A DNA stretch of 50,606 nucleotides. Source: Nocardia xishanensis NBRC 101358. Its GTDB lineage: Bacteria; Actinomycetota; Actinomycetes; Mycobacteriales; Mycobacteriaceae. Shown here piece by piece: positions 32,418-42,414 of this stretch. Where the stretch lies: NCBI RefSeq assembly GCF_001613365.1, contig NZ_BDCF01000059.1, positions 1 through 50,606 on the forward strand. The letters run 5' to 3'. Made by a program: the position numbers and the translations under genes. Positions within the stretch are counted from its first letter, which is position 1. Each line of letters begins with the position of its first letter. The notes beneath the pieces were generated by a model. The model did no database searches. It saw only the letters and a list, made by a program, of their open reading frames with translations, and was not told the DNA's origin.

Positions 32418-33245
32418 TCAGCGGTTGCTGAACTTCGCGGGCCGCTTCTCGACGAAGGCGCTCATGCCTTCCTTCTGATCCTCGATGGCGAACAGCGAGT
32501 GGAAGACGCGGCGCTCGAAGCGCAGTCCCTCGGCGAGGGTGGTCTCGAAGGAGCGGTTCACCGCTTCCTTCGCGATCATGGCGACCGGCAGCGACATCGC
32601 GGCGATGGTCTCGGCCACCTCGAGCGCGGTGTCGAGCAGTTCGGCGGCGGGCACGATGCGCGAGACCAGTCCGGCGCGCTCGGCTTCCTCGACGTCCATG
32701 TTGCGGCCGGTCAGTACCAGGTCCATGGCCTTGGCCTTGCCGATCGCCCTGGTCAGCCGCTGCGAACCGCCGATGCCGGGGATGACGCCGAGCTTGATCT
32801 CCGGCTGCCCGAACTTGGCCGTGTCGGCGGCGATCAGGATGTCGCAGATCATCGCCAGCTCACAGCCGCCGCCGAGCGCGTAGCCCGCGACCGCCGCGAT
32901 GGTGGGCTTGCGGAAGTTCGCCAGCCGGTCCCAGCGCGCGAAGAAATCGTCCATGAACATGTCCATGTACGACTTGGGCTGCATCTCCTTGATGTCGGCG
33001 CCCGCCGCGAAGGCCCGCTCCGAGCCGGTGATGACGACCGCGCCGATCGCGTCGTCGCGCTCGAGCTCGTCCAGCGCGGCGATCACGTCGTCGAGGACCT
33101 GCGCGTTCAGCGCGTTGAGCGCCTTCGGACGGTTCAGTGTGATCCAGCCGACCCGGCCTTTGCGCTCCAGCAGAATCGTCTCGAAGTCGGGCCCTCCCGT
33201 CACCCGGCCGCCACCCCCCACGGAATCGCTGTGCGATGCATCCAT
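32418..33245 (-). CDS. echA8: Enoyl-CoA hydratase EchA8
   Basis: In this operon EchA8 most likely hydrates methacrylyl-CoA to 3-hydroxyisobutyryl-CoA; the family also acts on short enoyl-CoAs. The 275-residue crotonase-fold protein carries the oxyanion-hole segments FAAGADIKEM and GYALGGGCELAM and the catalytic Glu in GVIPGIGGSQRL. It closely resembles M. tuberculosis EchA8 but has about 18 extra N-terminal residues (DASHSDSVGGGGRVTGG). These are encoded by a repeat shared with mmsB. The ATG is 2 nt after the mmsB stop, so the extension seems truly translated. Confidence 0.93.
   Translation of the reverse strand: MDASHSDSVGGGGRVTGGPDFETILLERKGRVGWITLNRPKALNALNAQVLDDVIAALDELERDDAIGAVVITGSERAFAAGADIKEMQPKSYMDMFMDDFFARWDRLANFRKPTIAAVAGYALGGGCELAMICDILIAADTAKFGQPEIKLGVIPGIGGSQRLTRAIGKAKAMDLVLTGRNMDVEEAERAGLVSRIVPAAELLDTALEVAETIAAMSLPVAMIAKEAVNRSFETTLAEGLRFERRVFHSLFAIEDQKEGMSAFVEKRPAKFSNR
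33191..33239 (-). repeat. 49-bp coding repeat, copy 1 (echA8 N-terminus)
   Basis: This segment matches 34138-34186 at 43 of 49 positions, ending in a shared GCATCGCACAGCGATTC core on the minus strand. In frame it encodes SHSDSVGGGGRVTGG at the start of EchA8. Confidence 0.85.
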
Positions 33246-33247
33246 CT

Positions 33248-34195
33248 TCAGGCCACCTCTTGGTCGGATCGGTTACGGATATCGGTGACGATAGCCGAGA
33301 AGTCCTTGCCCGCGTCCGTCTGGTTGAACCGGGTGTAGATCTCCGCGGCGAGCGCGCCGAGTTGCCCGTCGATGCCGTTGGCGCGCAAGGCGTTCGCGGC
33401 GAGACCGAGGTCCTTGGTCATCAGCGCGGTGGCGAATCCCGGCTGGTAGTCGTTGTTCGCGGGGCTGGTCGGCACCGGGCCGGGGACCGGGCAGTAGTTG
33501 GTCAGCGCCCAGCTCTGGCCCGACGCGGTGGAGACCACGTCGAAGAACGACTGGTGGCTCAGACCCAGCTTCTCGCCGAGTACGAGCGCCTCGGACAGAC
33601 CGATCATCGAGATGCCGAGCAGCATGTTGTTGCAGATCTTGGCGGCCTGGCCGACGCCGGCGTCACCGCAGTGCACGACCTTGCCGCCCATCACCTCGAG
33701 CACCGGGAGAGCGTCGGCGAAATCGGCCGCCGCACCGCCCACCATGAAGGTCAGGGTGCCCGCGGCCGCGCCGGCGACGCCGCCCGACACCGGCGCGTCC
33801 AAGGCGCGGTGCCCCGCCGCGACGGTCCGCGCGGCCGCTTCCTTGGCGTCGGCGACGTCGATGGTGGAGCAATCGATGAACAGGGTGCCTGGCTGCGCGG
33901 CGGGCAGCAGGTCGGCGTAGACATCGAGCACCAGCTTGCCGTTGGGCAGCATGGTGATCACCACGTCGCGGTCGGCGGCCGCCGCGACGGCCGTATCGAC
34001 GACGGTCGCGCCGTCCTCGCGCGCCTGCTGCTGCGCGGCAGGCACCGGGTCGAAGGCGAGCACGTCGTAACCCGCCCTGACCAGGTTGGCCGCCATCGGC
34101 GCGCCCATGTGGCCGAGGCCGAGGAATCCGATCTTCTGCCCACCCGTCGCCCGGCCACCACCCCTGACCGAATCGCTGTGCGATGCTGTGCTCAC
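33248..34195 (-). CDS. mmsB: 3-Hydroxyisobutyrate dehydrogenase
   Basis: MmsB oxidises 3-hydroxyisobutyrate to methylmalonate semialdehyde with NAD. The 315-residue enzyme has the dinucleotide fold (GFLGLGHMGAPMAANL) and the catalytic-lysine region AAKICNNMLLG. The start is GTG 34193-34195, which overlaps the stop of the upstream hydrolase gene as GTGA. It adds about 20 residues (STASHSDSVRGGGRATGG) before the point where the family normally begins. There is no closer start codon, so the repeat-encoded extension belongs to the protein. Confidence 0.95.
   Translation of the reverse strand: MSTASHSDSVRGGGRATGGQKIGFLGLGHMGAPMAANLVRAGYDVLAFDPVPAAQQQAREDGATVVDTAVAAAADRDVVITMLPNGKLVLDVYADLLPAAQPGTLFIDCSTIDVADAKEAAARTVAAGHRALDAPVSGGVAGAAAGTLTFMVGGAAADFADALPVLEVMGGKVVHCGDAGVGQAAKICNNMLLGISMIGLSEALVLGEKLGLSHQSFFDVVSTASGQSWALTNYCPVPGPVPTSPANNDYQPGFATALMTKDLGLAANALRANGIDGQLGALAAEIYTRFNQTDAGKDFSAIVTDIRNRSDQEVA
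34138..34186 (-). repeat. 49-bp coding repeat, copy 2 (mmsB N-terminus)
   Basis: This is the second copy of the repeat at 33191-33239, 947 bp away and in the same orientation. It encodes SHSDSVRGGGRATGG at the start of MmsB. The six differences include silent and amino-acid-changing positions. Confidence 0.85.
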
Positions 34196-35262
34196 TGCTG
34201 CGCCTCCGATGCCGCCAAACCCAGTTCCTTGTCGCCCAATTCGGCGAAGTACGCCGCTACCTGCGCGTCGGTGACTTCGGCGAGGGTCGCCGGTCGCCAC
34301 TGCGGGTTGCGGTCCTTGTCGATCACCTGCGCGCGGATGCCCTCGACCAGATCGTGCGAGCGCAGCGAAGCGATGGATACGCGATACTCCTCGTCGAGCA
34401 CCGCCTCCAGGCTCGGCAGGTCGCGGGCCGCGCGCAACGAGCGCAGCGTGACCTTCAGCGCGACAGGAGATTTGGCGAGCAGATCGGCGACGGCCTTCGC
34501 TGCTTCCGGCGCGTCGGATGCCTGCAACCGCGTCACGATCTCCGCTACGGTGTCGGCGCCGTAGCAGGCGTCGATCCAGTCTCGCTGCGCGAGCAACTCG
34601 GATTCCGGCGCCTCCGTGGCGAACTTCGCGATCGCCACCTCCGCTGTCTCGGTGCGCAACGTCTCCAACAGGGCCGGGATGTGCTCCGAAGGCACGTAGT
34701 AGTCGGCGAACCCGGCCGCGATGGCGTCGCCCGCGCCCATCCGCGCGGTGGTCAGCGCGACGTGCGTGCCGATCTCACCGGGCGCGCGCGAGAGCAGATA
34801 GGTGCCGCCGACATCGGGAACGAAGCCGATGCCGACCTCGGGCATGCCGATCTTTGACCGCTCGGTGACGACGCGATGGCTGCCGTGGCCGGAAAGTCCT
34901 ACGCCGCCGCCCATCACGATGCCGTCCATGATCGCCACGTACGGCTTCGGGTAGCGGCCGATCAGCGCGTTGAGGACGTACTCGTCGCGCCAGAACACGC
35001 CGGTCGGCGAGTCCGCGCCCGCGGTACCGGTTCTCGCGTCGGCGTGAATCGCGACGATGTCGCCGCCCGCGCACAGCCCGCGCTCCCCCGCGCCGGTGAC
35101 CACGACGGTGCGCACCTCGTCGTCCTCGGCCCAGGCGCGCAGCGCGTCGGTGATCGCCAGCGCCATAGGGTGGTTCAGCGCGTTGATGGCCTTCGGCCGG
35201 TTCAGCGTGATCAGCCCGAGGCCGTCGCGCTTGTCGATGATGACTTCAGGTTCGTTGCTCAT
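34192..35262 (-). CDS. 3-Hydroxyisobutyryl-CoA hydrolase
   Basis: This 356-residue crotonase-family protein releases CoA from 3-hydroxyisobutyryl-CoA. It is longer than ordinary hydratases (about 260 residues), has the hydrolase-type segments RGLCAGGDIVAIH and GGTYLLSRAPGEIG, and sits between the dehydrogenase and mmsB, exactly where the hydrolase is needed. It resembles M. tuberculosis EchA9. Its ATG overlaps the stop of the acyl-CoA dehydrogenase gene (ATGA), and its own stop overlaps the mmsB start. Confidence 0.92.
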   Translation of the reverse strand: MSNEPEVIIDKRDGLGLITLNRPKAINALNHPMALAITDALRAWAEDDEVRTVVVTGAGERGLCAGGDIVAIHADARTGTAGADSPTGVFWRDEYVLNALIGRYPKPYVAIMDGIVMGGGVGLSGHGSHRVVTERSKIGMPEVGIGFVPDVGGTYLLSRAPGEIGTHVALTTARMGAGDAIAAGFADYYVPSEHIPALLETLRTETAEVAIAKFATEAPESELLAQRDWIDACYGADTVAEIVTRLQASDAPEAAKAVADLLAKSPVALKVTLRSLRAARDLPSLEAVLDEEYRVSIASLRSHDLVEGIRAQVIDKDRNPQWRPATLAEVTDAQVAAYFAELGDKELGLAASEAQQ

Positions 35263-36398
35263 GCTGCTCCTATGACCGAGCGGGCTACGACAACCCGCAT
35301 GATCTCGTTGGTGCCCTCGAGGATCTGGTGGACGCGCAGGTCACGGACGATCTTCTCCAAGCCGTATTCGTGCAGGTAGCCGTAGCCGCCGTGCAGCTGG
35401 AGCGCCTTGTTGGCCACCTCGAAGCCCACGTCGGTGGCGAATCGCTTGGCCATGGCGCACAGTTCGACCTTGTCGGGCGCGTCCGCGTCGAGCGCGGCGG
35501 CCGCGCGCCACAGCAGCGTCCGCGCTGCCTCCAGTTCGGTACGCATATCGGCTAGTTCGAATTGCAGCGCCTGGTTCTTCAGCAGCGCCTTGCCGAAGGC
35601 CGTGCGGTCGGCGAGATAGGGCACCGACTTGTCCAGCGCCGCCTGCGCGCCGCCCACCGAGCACGCGGCGATGTTCAGCCGCCCGCCGTTGAGGCCGTTC
35701 ATGGCGATGCGGAACCCGTCGCCCTCCGCGCCGAGGCGGTTGGCGACCGGGACGCGGACGTCCTCCAGCACGACCTGCCTGGTCGGCTGCGCGTTCCAGC
35801 CCATCTTGCGCTCGTTCGGCCCGACCGAGAGGCCAGGGGTGTCGGCGGGCACGATCAGCGTCGAAATGCCGCGCGCGCCTTCGTCACTCGTGCGCACCAT
35901 CATCACGTACACGTCGTTGGCGCCCGCGCCGGAGATGAACTGCTTCGCGCCGTTGAGGATGTAGTCCTCGCCGTCGCGAACGGCCTTGGTGCTCAGCGCC
36001 GCCGCGTCGGAGCCGACGCCGGGCTCGGTGAGCGCGTAGCTGCCGAGCAGTTCCATCGAGGTCAGACCGGGCAGCCAGCGGTTGCGCTGTTCGCCGGTGC
36101 CGTAGGCATCGATCATCCAGGCGGCCATGTTGTGGATCGAGATGTAGGCCGCCACCGCCGGACACCCGGTGGCCAACTGCTCGAAGATGCGCACGGCGTC
36201 GAGCCTGCGCAGCCCCGAGCCGCCGACGTCCTCTCGGACGTAGATGCCGCCCAGGCCGAGCGGGCCCGCCTTGCGCAGCACGTCCACCGGAAAGTGCTTC
36301 TGCTCATCCCATTCCAGCGCGTTGGGCGCGAGGAACTCGTCGGCGAACTGGCGCGCGGTCTCGCGGATCGCGCGCTCGTCCTCGTTCAGAGTGAACAT
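35259..36398 (-). CDS. Isobutyryl-CoA dehydrogenase (acyl-CoA dehydrogenase)
   Basis: The enzyme oxidises isobutyryl-CoA to methacrylyl-CoA with FAD and passes electrons to ETF. The 379-residue protein has the acyl-CoA dehydrogenase signatures GSYALTEPGVGSDAAAL, LNGAKQFISGAG and, near the C-terminus, HQILEGTNEIMR, in which the catalytic Glu is expected. The substrate assignment rests on operon context and on its likeness to mycobacterial FadE9 (Rv0752c), which also sits beside mmsA and mmsB. It starts 4 nt after the mmsA stop. Confidence 0.92.
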   Translation of the reverse strand: MFTLNEDERAIRETARQFADEFLAPNALEWDEQKHFPVDVLRKAGPLGLGGIYVREDVGGSGLRRLDAVRIFEQLATGCPAVAAYISIHNMAAWMIDAYGTGEQRNRWLPGLTSMELLGSYALTEPGVGSDAAALSTKAVRDGEDYILNGAKQFISGAGANDVYVMMVRTSDEGARGISTLIVPADTPGLSVGPNERKMGWNAQPTRQVVLEDVRVPVANRLGAEGDGFRIAMNGLNGGRLNIAACSVGGAQAALDKSVPYLADRTAFGKALLKNQALQFELADMRTELEAARTLLWRAAAALDADAPDKVELCAMAKRFATDVGFEVANKALQLHGGYGYLHEYGLEKIVRDLRVHQILEGTNEIMRVVVARSVIGAA

Positions 36399-36402
36399 CC
36401 GG

Positions 36403-37902
<1,500 letters not shown>

Positions 37903-37952
37903 GCCAGTCCTTTGTCAGTCGTCGACGCGCGGTGCGCGCAATCTGCGGTCAT

Positions 37953-37982
37953 CCTATAGTTGGATGTCCGAGTAATTACTCG
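37953..37982 (-). promoter_or_regulatory. mmsA operon promoter with palindromic operator
   Basis: On the minus strand TATAGG (37953-37958) is a good -10. Seventeen bases upstream, the -35 position (GAGTAA, 37976-37981) lies inside the perfect palindrome CGAGTAATTACTCG (37969-37982). The weak -35 and the overlap suggest repression by a dimeric regulator, relieved when valine or its CoA products accumulate. The regulator is not identifiable in the window. Confidence 0.55.
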
Positions 37983-37990
37983 AGGGGACG

Positions 37991-38007
37991 GGGATGTGAT
38001 TCATCCC
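37991..38007 (-). terminator. Short hairpin after DUF2157 gene
   Basis: GGGATG and CATCCC form a 6-bp stem with a 5-nt loop, 13 nt past the DUF2157 stop codon and just upstream of the mmsA promoter. It may limit read-through into mmsA. Confidence 0.35.
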
Positions 38008-38020
38008 ACCCGGAAGGAAG

Positions 38021-39004
38021 TCAGTCGGAGCCGCGCGGCGACCGCGCCATGATGATCACACCCGTCGCGAGCAGCACGGCGCCGACGATCAGTACGAAAC
38101 CGGCCGCACCCAATCCCTCGGTCCACTCCGACACCGCCCCGGCGATGGCGAGCGCGACGGCCCCCGCGCCGCCGATCACCAACACCGGCGACCGTTGCGT
38201 CGCGTAAAGCGCGAAGCAGACGACGGCGACGAGCACGGTGAGCACGAGCGGCCAGCGGTCCCGCTCGAGGTCGACCCACTGCGCGCCGAGCAGCGCGACG
38301 GCGATCGCGATCGCGTATCCCGCCCATTCCTCGACGAACACACCCGCTCGCGTCAGCCCGAACCAGACCATGCCGAGCGCGAAAAAGCCCAACCCGATCC
38401 AGAATTCGTCCAGGTCCAACAACTCGCCGAGCACACCGCCGACGACGGGCACGCCGAACGCCGCGCACGCGAGCATGCCGACCACCGACGGCAGCGCCAC
38501 GTAGCCGAGCACCGCCGCGACCAGGCCTGCGCATGCCGCGAGCACCCACGCCTCGTCGGACCCCGAATCATCGATGCCCGCTCCCACCGCACCGGCGAGC
38601 GTGGCCGCGGCGAGCGCGAACAACACCGCGGCCAGCCGCATGCGCGCGGTCGGCGTCGTCGTACGGAACAGCGACGCGCGCCCGGCCAGTGCGACGCCAC
38701 CCAACGCGAGCCCGATCGCCACCGCCGCCAGAATCGCCACCCGGCTCGCCCGCGCCAGATCGGCCCACGACGCCTCGAGAAACAGCACCAACCCGCCGAG
38801 CAGCAGACCGGCGCCGATGTATGCCGCGATCTCGGCGAGCAGCTTGCCCGCCGTCGGCCGCGCCGCGGCCTCCTCGGCGGCCACCGCGGCCGTGACCGCG
38901 TCCCGTTGCGCCTCGGTCAGCACACCCTCGTCGACCAGTCGGCGCAGCGCCGTCCCCACCCGATGCTCATGAGCCACCGGTTCAGTATCACCGGCGGCGT
39001 CCAT
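38021..39004 (-). CDS. DUF2157 polytopic membrane protein
   Basis: The 327-residue protein has a soluble N-terminal helical part (about 1-50), whose GVLTEAQRDAV segment is typical of DUF2157, followed by about nine to ten membrane helices. The family has no known role. The ATG at 39002-39004 is divergent from icmF and lies 102 bp from its start. It is upstream of, and in the same direction as, the valine operon, but a hairpin and a new promoter separate them. Confidence 0.85.
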   Translation of the reverse strand: MDAAGDTEPVAHEHRVGTALRRLVDEGVLTEAQRDAVTAAVAAEEAAARPTAGKLLAEIAAYIGAGLLLGGLVLFLEASWADLARASRVAILAAVAIGLALGGVALAGRASLFRTTTPTARMRLAAVLFALAAATLAGAVGAGIDDSGSDEAWVLAACAGLVAAVLGYVALPSVVGMLACAAFGVPVVGGVLGELLDLDEFWIGLGFFALGMVWFGLTRAGVFVEEWAGYAIAIAVALLGAQWVDLERDRWPLVLTVLVAVVCFALYATQRSPVLVIGGAGAVALAIAGAVSEWTEGLGAAGFVLIVGAVLLATGVIIMARSPRGSD

Positions 39005-39026
39005 GGCGCGGCGGCGCGCGACAGGC

Positions 39027-39055
39027 TGGCGATGTGATCGCTGTCACCGTAGAAT
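39027..39055 (+). promoter_or_regulatory. Candidate icmF promoter
   Basis: TGGCGA (39027-39032), a 17-bp spacer and TAGAAT (39050-39055) precede icmF by about 50 bp. GTGATCGCTGTCAC (39034-39047), a partial inverted repeat in the spacer, may be an operator. Confidence 0.4.
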
Positions 39056-39106
39056 TACTTTGACGTCCTAGTATCGGGCGCCATAAGGACTCGCCGGAGG
39101 ACTCCC

Positions 39107-42100
39107 GTGGCCGACAGCAGCGCGCTCCACACTCCCGCCCACCCCGTCCGTTTCGTGACGTCGGCGGCCCTGTTCGACGGTCACGACGCCGCGATCAACA
39201 TCATGCGGCGTATCTTGCAGTCCCAGGGCGCGGAGGTGATTCACCTCGGGCACAACCGCGCCGTGCACGAGGTGGTCGCGGCCGCGATCGAGGAGGACGT
39301 GCACGGCGTGGCGGTCAGCTCGTACCAGGGCGGCCACATCGAATACTTCGAATACCTCGCGGCCGCGCTGAAAGAGGCCGGCGCGGGCCACCTCCGAATC
39401 TTCGGCGGTGGCGGCGGGGTGATCGTGGCCGACGAGATCGAGCGACTCGCCGCCGCGGGCGTGCGGATCTTCTCCCCGGAGGACGGCCAGCGGCTCGGAT
39501 TACCGGGCATGATCAACGAATTGGTGCGTGCCTGCGATCATGACCTCGCCGAGCGGTTCCCCTCGACCGAGGCCGTGCTCGCGGGCGAACGGCCCGCGCT
39601 GGCCCGCGCCATCACCTGCCTGCAACAGGACACGCTGCCCGCCGCCGACCGGGAGGCGCTGCTCACCGCGGCGAATGCGCGCGCCGTGCCGGTGCTCGGC
39701 ATCACGGGCACCGGAGGTTCCGGAAAGTCCTCGCTGACAGACGAATTGGTGCGGCGGCTGCGCTCCGACCAGCAGGACAAGCTCCGCGTCGCGATCCTCG
39801 CGGTCGATCCGACCCGCCGCCGCGGCGGCGGCGCGCTGCTCGGCGACCGCATCAGAATGAACGCGCTCGACGGCGCGCACGTGTTCTTCCGTTCGCTGGC
39901 CACCCGGGGCAATCACGAACTGCCGCGCAACATCGACACCATCGTCGCGGCGTGCAAGGCCGCGGGGTACGACCTGGTCGTCCTGGAGACGCCGGGCATC
40001 GGGCAGGGCGACACGGCCATCGTCGACCACGTCGACGTGTCGATGTACGTCATGACGCCGGAGTTCGGCGCCGCCTCCCAGCTCGAGAAGATCGACATGC
40101 TCGACTACGCGGATGTGGTGGCGGTCAACAAGTTCGAGCGCCGCGGCGCCGCCGACGCGGTGCGCGATGTGTCACGCCAGCTGCTGCGCAACCGCGAGGC
40201 TTTCGGCGCGCGCCCCGAGGATATGCCCGTCTTCGGCACCAGCGCGGCGACGTTCAACGACGACGGCGTGACCGCGCTCTACCAGCACCTCACCGGCCTG
40301 CTCGGCGAGCACGGCCTGCGGCTCGAGCCCGGGACGCTGCCGTGGGTCGACACCAAGGTCTCCACTCGTTTCGCCCAGATCATTCCGCCCGCGCGGGTGC
40401 GGTACCTGGCCGAGATCGCCGAAGCGGTGCGCGGCTACCACGCCGAGACCGGCAGGCAGGTCGCCGCGGCGCAGCGCGTCCAGCGGTTCGAGCAGGTGCT
40501 CGCCGAACTGCCCGACGACACCGCGGTCGCCGACTTGCTGACAGCCGCACGCACCGAACTCACCGACGACAATGCCGCGCTGCTGGCCGAATGGCCCTCG
40601 ATCGCCGAAAGTTACCGAGGGGACGAGCAGGTGGTGCGGGTGCGCGACCGCGAGATCCACACTCCGCTGCGCCGGGAGTCGTTGTCGGGCAGCAGTATCG
40701 CGCGCGTTGCGCTTCCTCGCTTCACCGATCACGGTGAGCTGCTGCGCTTTCTGCGCGCGGAGAACCTGCCCGGTCGCTTTCCGTTCACGGCGGGGGTGTT
40801 CCCGTTCAAGCGGGACAACGAGGATCCCGCGCGGATGTTCGCGGGCGAGGGTGACCCGTTCCGCACCAACCGGCGCTTCAAGGTGCTCTCCGCGCACGCC
40901 GAGGCGACCCGGCTGTCGACCGCCTTCGATTCGGTGACGCTCTACGGGCGCGATCCCGACGAGCGACCCGACATCTACGGCAAGGTCGGCACCTCCGGCG
41001 TCTCGATCGCCTCGCTCGACGACATGAAGGCGCTCTACGACGGTTTCGACCTGACCGCGCCGACCACCTCGGTCTCCATGACGATCAACGGCCCGGCGCC
41101 GACCATCCTGGCCTACTTCCTGAACGCCGCCATCGACCAAGCGTTGCAACGCTTCTCGGCCGCGGAGGGCCGCGAGCCGACCGAGGACGAGGCCGCGGGC
41201 ATCCGGGCGAGCACGCTGGCCACCGTGCGCGGGACCGTGCAGGCAGACATCCTCAAGGAGGACCAGGGCCAGAACACCTGCATCTTCTCCACCGAGTTCA
41301 GCCTGCGCATGATGGCCGACATCCAGGAGTGGTTCGTGCGCAACAAGGTGCGCAACTTCTACTCGGTGTCGATCTCGGGGTATCACATCGCCGAGGCGGG
41401 CGCGAACCCGATCAGCCAGCTCGCCTTCACCCTCGCCAACGGATTCACCTACGTGGAGGCCTATCTGGCGCGCGGCATGGACATCGACGACTTCGCGCCC
41501 AATCTGTCGTTTTTCTTCTCCAACGGCATGGACCCGGAGTATTCGGTGATCGGCCGGGTCGCCCGGCGCATCTGGGCGATCGCCATGCGCGACCGCTACG
41601 GCGCCAACGAACGCTCGCAGAAGCTGAAGTACCACATCCAGACCTCGGGCCGTTCGCTGCACGCACAGGAGATGAACTTCAACGACATTCGCACCACGCT
41701 GCAGGCGCTGATCGCCGTCTACGACAACTGCAACAGCCTGCACACCAACGCCTACGACGAGGCGGTGACCACGCCGACGGAGGAGTCGGTCCGCCGGGCC
41801 TTGGCCATCCAGCTGATCATCAACCGCGAGTGGGGCTTGGCGATGAACGAGAACCCGCTGCAAGGCAGCTTCGTCATCGACGAACTCACCGATCTGGTCG
41901 AGGAGGCGGTGCTCGTCGAGTTCGAGCGGATCAGCGAGCGCGGCGGCGTGCTCGGCGCCATGGAGACGGGCTACCAGCGCGGCAAGATCCAGGACGAGTC
42001 CATGCTCTACGAGCGGCGCAAGCACGACGGCTCGCTGCCGATCGTCGGGGTCAACACGTTCCGGAATCCGAACGGCGAGCAGCACCGAGTGCTCGAGCTG

Positions 42101-42325
42101 GCGCGCGCCACAGAGGCGGAGAAGAAGTCCCAGCTCGACCGCGTGCGCGAGTTCCAACAGCGCCACCGCGACGCGGCGCACGCGGCGCTGGCCCGGCTGG
42201 ACGCCGTGGCGCGCACCGACGAGAACATCTTCGCCGCGCTGATGGACGCCGCGCGGGTCTGCACGCTGGAGCAGATCACCGATGCCTTCTTCACCGTCGG
42301 CGGGCAGTACCGGCGCAACGTGTGA
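39107..42325 (+). CDS. icmF: Fused isobutyryl-CoA mutase IcmF
   Basis: IcmF interconverts isobutyryl-CoA and n-butyryl-CoA with adenosylcobalamin. The 1072-residue protein is, in order: a B12-binding domain (about 12-145, with DGHDAA at 24-29 and GGGGGV near 100), a MeaB-like G-protein chaperone (about 165-410, P-loop GTGGSGKSS 201-209, VNKF 340-343), a linker and the mutase barrel (about 550-1072). Phe578 (MFAGEG) and Gln722 (GQNT) are the pair that marks isobutyryl-CoA rather than methylmalonyl-CoA mutases. The start is GTG with GGAGGA upstream. Butyryl-CoA links valine breakdown to fatty-acid pools. Confidence 0.94.
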   Translation: MADSSALHTPAHPVRFVTSAALFDGHDAAINIMRRILQSQGAEVIHLGHNRAVHEVVAAAIEEDVHGVAVSSYQGGHIEYFEYLAAALKEAGAGHLRIFGGGGGVIVADEIERLAAAGVRIFSPEDGQRLGLPGMINELVRACDHDLAERFPSTEAVLAGERPALARAITCLQQDTLPAADREALLTAANARAVPVLGITGTGGSGKSSLTDELVRRLRSDQQDKLRVAILAVDPTRRRGGGALLGDRIRMNALDGAHVFFRSLATRGNHELPRNIDTIVAACKAAGYDLVVLETPGIGQGDTAIVDHVDVSMYVMTPEFGAASQLEKIDMLDYADVVAVNKFERRGAADAVRDVSRQLLRNREAFGARPEDMPVFGTSAATFNDDGVTALYQHLTGLLGEHGLRLEPGTLPWVDTKVSTRFAQIIPPARVRYLAEIAEAVRGYHAETGRQVAAAQRVQRFEQVLAELPDDTAVADLLTAARTELTDDNAALLAEWPSIAESYRGDEQVVRVRDREIHTPLRRESLSGSSIARVALPRFTDHGELLRFLRAENLPGRFPFTAGVFPFKRDNEDPARMFAGEGDPFRTNRRFKVLSAHAEATRLSTAFDSVTLYGRDPDERPDIYGKVGTSGVSIASLDDMKALYDGFDLTAPTTSVSMTINGPAPTILAYFLNAAIDQALQRFSAAEGREPTEDEAAGIRASTLATVRGTVQADILKEDQGQNTCIFSTEFSLRMMADIQEWFVRNKVRNFYSVSISGYHIAEAGANPISQLAFTLANGFTYVEAYLARGMDIDDFAPNLSFFFSNGMDPEYSVIGRVARRIWAIAMRDRYGANERSQKLKYHIQTSGRSLHAQEMNFNDIRTTLQALIAVYDNCNSLHTNAYDEAVTTPTEESVRRALAIQLIINREWGLAMNENPLQGSFVIDELTDLVEEAVLVEFERISERGGVLGAMETGYQRGKIQDESMLYERRKHDGSLPIVGVNTFRNPNGEQHRVLELARATEAEKKSQLDRVREFQQRHRDAAHAALARLDAVARTDENIFAALMDAARVCTLEQITDAFFTVGGQYRRNV

Positions 42326-42414
42326 GGCCGGTGAAGCTCGTCGTTGGCCCGCGCGCGGCCATCGTCGTGTGACAATCGCCGGGCCGGGTAATCCGCCACG
42401 ACAGGAGGGACACG

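Noticed and set aside
40172..42181. 669-residue minus-strand frame opposite icmF
   Set aside because: Pure shadow of the IcmF mutase domain; no start signal or domain.
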